Assembly (NCBI GenBank): GCA_964509765.1 | Contig: CAZDYI010000102.1 | Location: 1-12,789, forward strand | Reading direction: 5' to 3' | Origin: CAZDYI01 sp964509765 | GTDB taxonomy: Bacteria > Pseudomonadota > Gammaproteobacteria > Tethybacterales > Tethybacteraceae | Length of the DNA stretch: 12,789 bases | Shown: one piece after another, positions 1-6,950 of the stretch | Layout: every line of letters begins with the position of its first letter | Numbering within the stretch: the stretch's first letter is position 1 | Program-made: the position numbers and the translations under genes | Notes under the pieces: model-generated | Databases searched by the model: none | Told to the model about the DNA's origin: nothing | What the model saw: the letters and a program-made list of their open reading frames with translations, nothing else

Positions 1-1577
1 AGGTGGTTGCCGTGACGGCGCAGCTGGACGTCCGACACGCCGAAACCCGACTCCACCGCGATCCTGTCTCCCGAATCGCCCGCCCCCCGGCGGACGCTCG
101 GAATGCTGAAACCGCTCAGGTAGTAACGAGCCTCGAATATCTTGTCACTGCCCGTCCCGCTCCCCAGGCGGTACTCGTCGTTGCCCCCCAGCCCCTCCAG
201 GGCGTCGTTCCCGCCCGCGTCCGAGTCGAAGATGTCCGAACGGTCGTCCCGGCCGCGGATCGTCTCGTCCGCAACGGTTCCCCGCAGCATCGTCCCGTCC
301 AGCTTCGCTGCACCCCACACCGTCCCGTCCGAGAACTCCACGCTCTCAACCTTCGCAGATGCATAGTGGTAGTAGTCGTGAATCGACAGGCTGTCCGTCA
401 CCGCCCTGTTTCCGTCGTCGTCCGCAACCCCCAGCAACTCCACCCGCAGATGGTTGCCGTAACGACGCAGCTGCACGTCCGCTGTCCCGTAGCCCGACTC
501 GATCACGATCCTGTCGCCCAGGTCGCCAGCACCCTTGCGTATGCCCGGAACGTTCCTGTTGAAACTCGGCGGGTAGTGATGGGCCTCGAAGATCGTGTCG
601 CTGCCCGTCCCGCTCCCCAGGCGATACTCGTCGTTGCCTCCCATCCCCTCCAGCGCGTCGTTCCCGCCCGCGTCCGCGTCGAACACGTCCGCCCTGCCGT
701 CGAGACCCGTAAGCGTCTCGTCCGCCGACGTGCCCCGCATCGCAACCGCGTCCAACACGTCCGAGCCCCACACCGTCCCGTCCGAAAACACCACCGACTC
801 CACCTGCGCCGAGGCGTGGAAGTAGTGGTCGAACACCCGCAGGCTGTCGGTCACCGACCTGGCGCCGCCGGCGCCAGCCGGGCCCAAGAGCTCCACGTGC
901 AGGTGGCTGCCGTGACGACGCAGCCGAACGTCCGACACGCCGTGGCCCGACTCGACCTCGACCCTGTCGCCCGCGTCCCCTGCGCCAGCGCGGACGGTGG
1001 CCGCGTGCGGGTACGAACTGCCGGGCAAGCCGCGGGCCTCGAAGACCGTGTCCGTCCCAGTGCCGCTCCCCAGCCAATACACGTCGTCGCCCCCGTAGCC
1101 CACCAGCTCGTCGCTGCCGCCCGCGTCCGCGTCGAAATGGTCCGCGCCCCCGTCCGAACCGTACAACACCTCGTCGCCCGACGCGCCGCGGAGCCGAACC
1201 TCGTTCAACGCCGCCGAACCGTGCAACAGCGTGCCGTCCGCCAGCTCCACGCGCTCAACCCGCGCCGCCTCGTCCGGATAGTGACGATACACCTTGTAAC
1301 TGCCAGTCACCAATCCCTCGTCGTCCACCAGCCGCACGTACAGGCTGTCCGAATCCCGATGCAACTCCACGTCGTCCGCCGAAACGCCCGGCTTGAGGCG
1401 GATCACGTCGCCGCCTGCGCCCTCCTCGCCGCTCTCACGGATCTCGTCGGAGCCGGTGTCGGTGCCCAGCCAGTACACGTCACGTCCGCCGTATCCGTGC
1501 AACACGTCGTTGCCGCCGGTCCTGGCGTCGAAATGGTCCGGGTTGGAGGAACCGTGCAACACGTCGTTGCCCGTTCC
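1..1577 (-). repeat. Long tandem repeats encoding RTX + HCBP-related units
   Basis: Four in-frame units lie inside the RTX gene. They are unit 1 at 1577-1188 (residues 530-659), unit 2 at 1187-735 (660-810), unit 3 at 734-282 (811-961) and unit 4 at 281 to the edge. Phase was set on the Phe-Asp pair at residues 545, 677, 828 and 979, giving spacings of 396, 453 and 453 bases. Units 3 and 4 are close to identical over long DNA stretches (compare about 142-245 with 595-698), while unit 1 is the most diverged and shortest. Each unit carries about two to three RTX turns, a variable loop, then GDRI.VESG..., LRR.G.HL.VELLG and VESV.FSDGTVWG. The pattern suggests recent duplication toward the C-terminal side. 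The array continues outside the window. Confidence 0.9.
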
Positions 1578-3164
1578 GCCCACTATGTGCGAAGGCAGCT
1601 CATGCCGGTAACGGGCGAAGGTATCAATAAGGCCAGAAGACGAGTCTCGTAATTGTTCGAAAAACCACCTGTCCCAACCAAGACCCATAAACGACCTTAC
1701 TAACTCACGATGCATAATGCCATCTGTTCCACCCATCGTAGAGATTCCGCTAAAGTCAAAACCTTTAGAATCATCGTCGTTCGTGACCTCAGGCACTGCT
1801 TCGAGCATGGACACCAAGTGGGTTTGCATCATCAACTCGGCCCTTGTCCATTCATAAAATTTGCCATAGGATGCACTAATCTCCCGAGCCGTCTCCTCGG
1901 TCGGATTCCGATAAGCCGCCGCCGCCAACCACTTGGACCCACGAAACGCCTCCAACACCGCAATTTGCTTTGGCGTCACGAACGGCACCCCTGTTGCGTC
2001 AGGATCGAACATCGCGCTTAAGTGGGTATACTCGGTTAACTGACCCCTGGGAAAGTAGTCTGAACTCACGGCGCCCTCAGCACCGGCCCAGCGAAGCAGG
2101 ATCTTCTCAGCCAAGTCATCGCGCACTGCAACGCTGCTGGCGTCCTTGAATGCCTTGACCAACTGCTCAAGCGTGCGGGTCTCGCTGCGGGAAGTGCCGT
2201 AGAAAGGCGGCGTAAGACGGCCCGCGCCGTCCAAGGCCATCGCATCACGCAGGTCATACACCCGACCTGAACCGATGAGTTCAGGAAGTGCACTGATCCC
2301 TGAACTATGCTCCGGTATGTCGGATCTACCGTAGATCGTCACTTCCTGGTTAGTCCGAAACCAAACATCTGTCATCGTGCCTGTTACACCCCCGGACTTC
2401 GTGTAACTGCCCACCAGACGATGTTCGTTTCCTTGAGCGTCAACAAAGTCTGAAGCCACACTCTCTGTTCCGAGCGATACGATATTGTTTGACGACAGCG
2501 TCTGCATCTCCATCGTGTCCTTGGTTCCATCACCGTCACTGTCTGTCCATACCAACAAACGCAAGGAACTCCAGTCGCTGTCAGATACGTTGACTACTCC
2601 GTCGTTATTCGTGTCCAGCTCAGAAAGAGCCGCAAATCCGTCAGTTGCCGTTCCTCCACCCGAAACCACAGAATTGTCGCCGAACAGCTCGGAGCCGTTC
2701 TCGATAGTTCCATCTCCGTTACGGTCCCATACCAGCATGCCGTCGTCCTGCCCGACCCAACTGCCCAATTCCAAGAAACCGTCGCCGCTGTGGTCGAACA
2801 AAGCCGAAGCATTCGCCTCAGCGCCGTCTCCGTCCAGGTCAATGATCAGTGGAGAGGCAGTGTCTGCGTCGTCAAGCAGATCATCAAACCAATCCATGAT
2901 CATATCGACCCAGTCTTCGTCCTCCATGCACTGAGGAGGTATCGGCCCATTGATCGGCTCATGCGCTGTCATCATAAACATCGGGCCGCCGTCCACATCA
3001 TAAATTCCATCAAAGATGCTTGCGATTTTGTGGTTCCGCCTGTCGGCAGCTTCCTTCGCTGCCAGAGCTGTTTTGCACAGCACTTCAGTGTAGGCGTCCT
3101 TTGCGCCTCCCATCACGTCATTGTTTTCGTAAGCGTCGCGAAGAGTGTTTACAGCATCAACCAT
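1..3164 (-). CDS. RTX/haemolysin-type calcium-binding protein, C-terminus beyond left edge (partial)
   Basis: An open frame of 1054 codons without a stop runs from ATG 3164 to the left edge. The start is fixed by AAGGAGG seven bases upstream. There is no signal peptide, as expected for a type I secretion substrate whose export signal is C-terminal (not seen here). Residues 1-100 are mostly helical and acidic. Residues about 105-270 resemble the self-processing module of Neisseria FrpC: SPLIIDLDGDG (104-114), EF-hand-like loops near 109, 147, 184 and 208, and SELFGDN (158-164). FrpC is cut at Asp-Pro, but here the residue before the proline is Ser104. Residues 271-527 are a linker of unknown function. 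From 530 on there are repeats of Gly-Asp-rich RTX turns (GGNDALEGMGGNDEYRLG) followed by an HCBP-related segment ending in SVEFSDGTVWG. By family it should be a secreted Ca-binding adhesin, toxin or S-layer-like protein; which one cannot be told. No secretion ABC/MFP genes are in the window. Confidence 0.93.
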   Translation of the reverse strand, partial: MVDAVNTLRDAYENNDVMGGAKDAYTEVLCKTALAAKEAADRRNHKIASIFDGIYDVDGGPMFMMTAHEPINGPIPPQCMEDEDWVDMIMDWFDDLLDDADTASPLIIDLDGDGAEANASALFDHSGDGFLELGSWVGQDDGMLVWDRNGDGTIENGSELFGDNSVVSGGGTATDGFAALSELDTNNDGVVNVSDSDWSSLRLLVWTDSDGDGTKDTMEMQTLSSNNIVSLGTESVASDFVDAQGNEHRLVGSYTKSGGVTGTMTDVWFRTNQEVTIYGRSDIPEHSSGISALPELIGSGRVYDLRDAMALDGAGRLTPPFYGTSRSETRTLEQLVKAFKDASSVAVRDDLAEKILLRWAGAEGAVSSDYFPRGQLTEYTHLSAMFDPDATGVPFVTPKQIAVLEAFRGSKWLAAAAYRNPTEETAREISASYGKFYEWTRAELMMQTHLVSMLEAVPEVTNDDDSKGFDFSGISTMGGTDGIMHRELVRSFMGLGWDRWFFEQLRDSSSGLIDTFARYRHELPSHIVGGTGNDVLHGSSNPDHFDARTGGNDVLHGYGGRDVYWLGTDTGSDEIRESGEEGAGGDVIRLKPGVSADDVELHRDSDSLYVRLVDDEGLVTGSYKVYRHYPDEAARVERVELADGTLLHGSAALNEVRLRGASGDEVLYGSDGGADHFDADAGGSDELVGYGGDDVYWLGSGTGTDTVFEARGLPGSSYPHAATVRAGAGDAGDRVEVESGHGVSDVRLRRHGSHLHVELLGPAGAGGARSVTDSLRVFDHYFHASAQVESVVFSDGTVWGSDVLDAVAMRGTSADETLTGLDGRADVFDADAGGNDALEGMGGNDEYRLGSGTGSDTIFEAHHYPPSFNRNVPGIRKGAGDLGDRIVIESGYGTADVQLRRYGNHLRVELLGVADDDGNRAVTDSLSIHDYYHYASAKVESVEFSDGTVWGAAKLDGTMLRGTVADETIRGRDDRSDIFDSDAGGNDALEGLGGNDEYRLGSGTGSDKIFEARYYLSGFSIPSVRRGAGDSGDRIAVESGFGVSDVQLRRHGNH

Positions 3165-3171
3165 ATCTCGG

Positions 3172-3178
3172 CCTCCTT
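3172..3178 (-). promoter_or_regulatory. Strong ribosome binding site of the RTX gene
   Basis: AAGGAGG on the minus strand, seven bases before ATG 3164. It is the strongest Shine-Dalgarno sequence on this strand of the window and decides the start of the RTX protein. Confidence 0.85.
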
Positions 3179-3190
3179 GGAACGTAGAAG

Positions 3191-3196
3191 ATTATA
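3191..3196 (-). promoter_or_regulatory. Candidate extended -10 promoter element of the RTX gene
   Basis: The minus strand reads TGGTATAAT, a perfect -10 hexamer with the extended TGn motif, placed between the ankyrin stop codon (3219) and the RTX start. Transcription would begin near 3184, giving a leader of about 20 bases that holds the ribosome site. No good -35 hexamer is visible 16-18 bases upstream, which is tolerated by extended -10 promoters. This suggests the RTX gene can be transcribed separately from the ankyrin gene. Confidence 0.5.
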
Positions 3197-3218
3197 CCAC
3201 ACACAGCAAATTCGAATA

Positions 3219-4730
3219 CTAATTTCCGGTTGGGATTGCTTCATGAATTTCTTGGCATACTTCTTTGGCGAAATCAGTCATATCAGATTCTTGATGCGGG
3301 CTTGCTCCGTACTCGATCAACAAGTCATTCGTTATTTTGTTGTCGTTGCAAAATGAATATTGCAGCGGCGTCAGACCAATTTGATTAATCATGTCAGGAT
3401 CTGCACCAGCTTCCAGAAGGAGCAGTAATGAGTCATTGGAACCTAAAAATGCCGCATAATGCAAGGGCGTTGAACCGGATACATCAATGCTGTTTACATT
3501 GCCTCCCCACTTTAATATTGCACGCAGCAGCTCAGTATCCTCGAAAACATCAACCGCAATATGCATTAGAGTAGCATTGTTGATCAGTCTTGCCTCTGTG
3601 TTAGCCCCGCCTTCCAGTAGGGAGAGTACCATGTCCATGCTATCCGGCTGTTTCCTTCTGTTGTCTGCCGCTCTGTACAACAGAGTTTGCTGGTTTCTGG
3701 CCTCTTGCTCATTATTTGTGATATCTTCTCCGTTGGTTAAACGCAGAACCTTAGGCGCTGAAAGAACTAACTTCCCGACAGCAATCTCACCAAACTCTCT
3801 TGGGATTCTAAGATTCGGGTCTGCGCCTGATGCGATCAAAATTTTTGTAGCCTCCAGATCGTCAATCAAAACTGCCAGATGTAATGGAGTGTGTTTTGTT
3901 GAATTTTCAGAATCATCCACTGTAGCCCCTTCAGACAACAATAATTCCATTGCTTCATAATTGCCAAATGCAGTCGCTAAATGTAGAGCTGTGAGACCTT
4001 CAGACTCCCCATTATCAATGTCTGCTCCTGCGTTCAACAAAGCTGAAATGGAACGAGGGCTGCCCTGTATAGATGCGTAATGTAAAGGAGTCATGCCAAG
4101 ATCCTTTCCGCTGACAATTTTTCCATCTATCTCAGCACCAGCTCTGATCAGGACTTCCACAATTTTCGGGTGCCCACGAAATGCAGCAGTATGTAAAGGA
4201 GTGTGGCCTGTCTCAAGCGTGACTCTTGCCACGGCACCATTATTCAACAATAACTGCACTACTTCCGTATGGCCGTGTTGAGATGCAACGTACAAGGGAA
4301 TTACATAATTCTCTATCGTGCTGTCATTCAACCCTTGTAAGTTAATCTGCACACCATGTGTTAGCAAACTTTGCACTGTTTCTAGGTGACCATTGCTAGC
4401 CGATGCCGACAATGGCGTCCATCCTTTCCAAGATGCTTCTACATTTGCTCCCTTTTCGATCAGGATATCCACTAATTGAAGATTGCCATGCTCCGCTGCA
4501 TATAGCAGTGGAGTACGCCCGTTCTCATCAATACTGTCAATCTCCACTCCTGCATCAAGCAGTTCAATAACCATTGGAATATCTCCTTCCATTGTGGCTA
4601 GGTGGATTTGCTGGGCGGTTGCCCCATTCCTCAGACCGAACAGCTCTAGGTCCTCTAGAGCGATGCTGAAAAGAAATAGCAACGCTATTCCTCCCGAAGC
4701 AACAATAACTAATATTGTCCTGAGCCGCAT
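3219..4730 (-). CDS. Ankyrin-repeat protein with N-terminal membrane anchor or signal
   Basis: A protein of 503 residues from ATG 4730, or 512 from ATG 4757. Neither start has a ribosome site. I prefer 4730 because it gives a normal positive-then-hydrophobic N-terminus (MRLRTILVIVASGGIALLFL) and because a TATAAT at 4749-4744 would start transcription just before it. Residues about 5-25 form one membrane segment; with Arg residues before it, the remainder should face the periplasm, either anchored or cleaved. Twelve ankyrin repeats follow from about residue 38 to 495, with typical signatures such as GHTPLHTAAFRGH and LLEAGADP. A non-repeat insert of about 40 residues separates repeats 8 and 9. 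Ankyrin domains bind proteins; no catalytic domain is seen. The gene lies 54 bases before the RTX gene on the same strand, so a functional link is plausible but unproven. It is visibly more AT-rich than the genes to its right, which may mean a separate origin. Confidence 0.88.
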   Translation of the reverse strand: MRLRTILVIVASGGIALLFLFSIALEDLELFGLRNGATAQQIHLATMEGDIPMVIELLDAGVEIDSIDENGRTPLLYAAEHGNLQLVDILIEKGANVEASWKGWTPLSASASNGHLETVQSLLTHGVQINLQGLNDSTIENYVIPLYVASQHGHTEVVQLLLNNGAVARVTLETGHTPLHTAAFRGHPKIVEVLIRAGAEIDGKIVSGKDLGMTPLHYASIQGSPRSISALLNAGADIDNGESEGLTALHLATAFGNYEAMELLLSEGATVDDSENSTKHTPLHLAVLIDDLEATKILIASGADPNLRIPREFGEIAVGKLVLSAPKVLRLTNGEDITNNEQEARNQQTLLYRAADNRRKQPDSMDMVLSLLEGGANTEARLINNATLMHIAVDVFEDTELLRAILKWGGNVNSIDVSGSTPLHYAAFLGSNDSLLLLLEAGADPDMINQIGLTPLQYSFCNDNKITNDLLIEYGASPHQESDMTDFAKEVCQEIHEAIPTGN

Positions 4731-4743
4731 TATGTGACTGTGG

Positions 4744-4749
4744 ATTATA
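4744..4749 (-). promoter_or_regulatory. Possible -10 element of the ankyrin gene
   Basis: A perfect TATAAT on the minus strand lies between the two candidate ATGs of the ankyrin gene. If used, transcription would begin near 4737 and only the downstream ATG (4730) could be translated, from a nearly leaderless message. No recognisable -35 accompanies it and the region is AT-rich, so chance is a real alternative. Confidence 0.25.
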
Positions 4750-4833
4750 TGGCACATGGAAAAAGTGTTGGATGATTTACTGCGAAACTGTCTTGAACCA
4801 GCCTTAAGAAACCATCACCATGAGCCATCGACA

Positions 4834-6855
4834 TTACACAACAATCACCTTTGCTTTTTCCCTTACCATCAGCGGCGCCTCTCCGAGCGAGCACTTCCTG
4901 CTTATCCAGCGGCCGCCCTTGAGCATGCTGCCCCTGAACCGGTCCTGCCAGCGGCCGGGCGGCAGCCAGAACCTTACCCTCCCGCCCGGCTCAGTGACAG
5001 GGGCGCATAACAGGTCGTCGCCGAGCATGTACTGCAGGTCGGTGCCCCTGCCTTCCGGGTATTCGTCCGGATGGCTCAGGGCCATCGGCCGCATAACCGG
5101 CATCGAGTCCCTTCGTGCCTGCACGCATGCCCCGTGGAGGTAAGGCACAAGGCTCCGCCTGATCCCCAGCCATTCCCGCGCGATTTTCTCTGCCCTCTTC
5201 CCGAACTCGTAGGGCTCCCTCCTGCCGATGCCGTGCATGCGCATCAGCCCGCTCAGCGCGCCGAACTGAAACCACCGCAGGTACAGCTCCGCGGACGGCG
5301 GCCCGCCGAAGAACCCGCCGATGTCCGAGCCGGTCACGGGCCCTCCGGTCAGCGACCACTGCAGGCATCCCCTGATCGCCGTGCGCAGGCCGCCCCAGTC
5401 GCTTTGCGAGTCGCCGCACCAGTGGCCGGGATGCGCCTGGGACCCTGTCCATGCCGACCTCGCCCAGAGCACCGGGTCCTTTCCTGCCTCGATGAACGCC
5501 TCGTGCGTCGTCCGGTTGTACAGCAAGGCATACACGTTGTGCAACCTCCTGCCGCTGTCGCCGTTGTGAGCCTCCGCATGGTCCGGAACCTGCTCGCCAA
5601 AGTCGGTCTTGATGGCGTCCACTCCCATGTCGAGCAGCCCCCTGCATCCTTCCTTCCACCATTCGCGGGCCTTCGGGTTCGTGAAGTCAATCAAGCCGCT
5701 CTCTGGAAGCTGGCTCAGGTCCTTTCCGAACGGCTCAGGCGAGAAGCGATAGGTGTAGGCGTCGCCGTTCCGGTCGCGCAGGAACAGCCCCCTTCGCGCA
5801 AGCTCGGGATAGGAGGGGTTCTCAAGCGAGCACATCGGGTACAGCCAGACGCAGACCTTGTATCCCAGATCATGCAGCTTCCGGACTGTTCCCTCCGGGT
5901 CCGGGTACCTTGAGCTGTCCCACTGGAAGGCGAAGCGCGTGTCGGTGTCAAGCCAGGTCCTGCCGTCGAGGAGGATCGCGTCGCAGTCGAGTCCCCGCTC
6001 CCGCATCTTCGTTGCGGACTCGAGCAGCTCGTCCTGCGTCCTGTAGTAGGCCCGCGACAGCCACGGTCCGAAAACCCACTCGGGCAAGGCGCCCGGAGAA
6101 CCCGTCAGCCGGTGGTACGCCCCCAGGATGTCCTGCGGACGCTCGGCCGCGATCACGAAGATGTCCAGGGCGTCCTCCACGTGACCGACGTAGGTCCGGT
6201 GCGACACTTGCGGATACCCCAGGGAGTGCCGCACGGGAGCCGGGGTGTTGAAAAGCAGGCCCCAGCCCGCCGAGCTCCAGACCAGCGGGACGTTCTTGTA
6301 CGACTCCGATGCGTTGCCGCCGAGGCTGTCCTCGTTGTAGCTGTCCACCTGCTGACCGCGCAGGTCCAGCGACGCCCACTGCTCGCCGGTGCCGTGCAGG
6401 CGCTCCAGGTCGCCGAGGTCGAATGCGACGGAGTGCGCGCCGCCGCCGAATTCGAAAGGCGGAATGCGGTGCCTCCTCGTGAAGTGGCCGTCGGTCGGCG
6501 GCGACAGCAGGCGCCTGCCCTCGAAATCGATCTCGAGCGCCAGCGGATCCGGCCGCACCGTCACTCGGAAGCCGCCGGCGCGCACCTCGTGCGCATCGCC
6601 GTTCGGTTCTGCGGTTGCCTCCTGCGGGTCGGCAGGCTTGCCGACCAGGCCGTAGTCGAAGCCTTCTGCCTGTCCGATCCTTACCCTGAGGACACCCCTT
6701 TCCCAACACTCCAAGACAAGCTCGCCGGCTGAGGTCTGAAGCGCAACGCCCCCGTCAGCCGGCCTGGGCTTCCCTGCATGGAGCTCAACCGCGGCAAGGC
6801 CCGCGGCGCCGGCGCCCGGCGTCGCGACCTGTGGTTCCGGCTCGGCTTGGCTCAA
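4834..6855 (-). CDS. GH31 family alpha-glycosidase (alpha-glucosidase/alpha-xylosidase type)
   Basis: 673 residues with no signal peptide, so a cytoplasmic retaining exo-alpha-glycosidase. An N-terminal beta-sandwich (about 30-250) leads into the catalytic barrel from about 260 (WVFGPWLSRAYYR). The nucleophile is Asp418 in IKTDFGE and the acid/base is Asp482 in HWCGDSQSDW, both in the form seen in E. coli YicI; RSAWTGSQ, SDIGGF and QYMLGDDLLCAPV are other family blocks. The Cys-Phe pair linked to xylose preference in YicI is replaced here (DGRTW, 297-301), which leans toward a glucosidase. The sulfoquinovosidase signature QDWxG is absent. The start appears to be TTG at 6855: an in-frame TGA lies three codons upstream and no in-frame ATG or GTG occurs in the first 60 codons. 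It has no clear ribosome site. It is divergent from the thu-like operon and probably hydrolyses what that operon imports. Family confidence is high, substrate uncertain. Confidence 0.93.
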   Translation of the reverse strand: MSQAEPEPQVATPGAGAAGLAAVELHAGKPRPADGGVALQTSAGELVLECWERGVLRVRIGQAEGFDYGLVGKPADPQEATAEPNGDAHEVRAGGFRVTVRPDPLALEIDFEGRRLLSPPTDGHFTRRHRIPPFEFGGGAHSVAFDLGDLERLHGTGEQWASLDLRGQQVDSYNEDSLGGNASESYKNVPLVWSSAGWGLLFNTPAPVRHSLGYPQVSHRTYVGHVEDALDIFVIAAERPQDILGAYHRLTGSPGALPEWVFGPWLSRAYYRTQDELLESATKMRERGLDCDAILLDGRTWLDTDTRFAFQWDSSRYPDPEGTVRKLHDLGYKVCVWLYPMCSLENPSYPELARRGLFLRDRNGDAYTYRFSPEPFGKDLSQLPESGLIDFTNPKAREWWKEGCRGLLDMGVDAIKTDFGEQVPDHAEAHNGDSGRRLHNVYALLYNRTTHEAFIEAGKDPVLWARSAWTGSQAHPGHWCGDSQSDWGGLRTAIRGCLQWSLTGGPVTGSDIGGFFGGPPSAELYLRWFQFGALSGLMRMHGIGRREPYEFGKRAEKIAREWLGIRRSLVPYLHGACVQARRDSMPVMRPMALSHPDEYPEGRGTDLQYMLGDDLLCAPVTEPGGRVRFWLPPGRWQDRFRGSMLKGGRWISRKCSLGEAPLMVREKAKVIVV

Positions 6856-6950
6856 GGCGATTCAGTTTATTTCAAGGAATCCCCCCCGAGCGGCGTTTTC
6901 GTCGCGCAACGGAATTACAATCCGGTTTCACCCCGTTCGAGGAAGCAGCC
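6856..6950. promoter_or_regulatory. Divergent control region between GH31 and thuA-like genes
   Basis: The 95 bases between the two divergent starts must hold promoters for both sides. On the plus strand TACAAT at 6916-6921 is a plausible -10 for the transport operon, without a convincing -35. It is overlapped by an imperfect 15-base inverted repeat at 6910-6924 (CGGAnTnnnAnTCCG), a candidate operator. On the minus strand TAAACT near 6869-6864 is a weak -10-like match. A regulator gene (the rhizobial cluster has a LacI-type ThuR) is not in this window. Confidence 0.45.

Noticed and set aside
346..1077. 243-codon minus-strand open frame inside the RTX gene
   Set aside because: Different frame from the RTX protein, Arg/Gly-rich, periodic with the repeats; a shadow.
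1..1577. CRISPR-like periodic repeats
   Set aside because: The period (453 bases) is protein-coding, in frame, and the units lack short identical repeats with unique spacers.
3..1652. 549-codon plus-strand open frame opposite the RTX repeats
   Set aside because: It is the antisense shadow of the GC-rich RTX repeats: its protein is Arg/Val/Pro-rich, periodic with the 453-base units, has no known motif and no ribosome site, whereas the minus frame shows RTX and HCBP-related motifs.
1710..2021. Small plus-strand open frame of 103 codons
   Set aside because: Lies antisense to the RTX linker region, with no motif or ribosome site; chance frame.
4758..4833. Possible terminator between the GH31 and ankyrin genes
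   Set aside because: No stable stem followed by a T-run could be found on the minus strand in these 76 bases.
6831..6950. N-terminal extension of ThuA upstream of 6951
   Set aside because: The extra 40 residues are Arg-rich and unlike the family, overlap the GH31 start, and ATG 6951 has an AGGA site.
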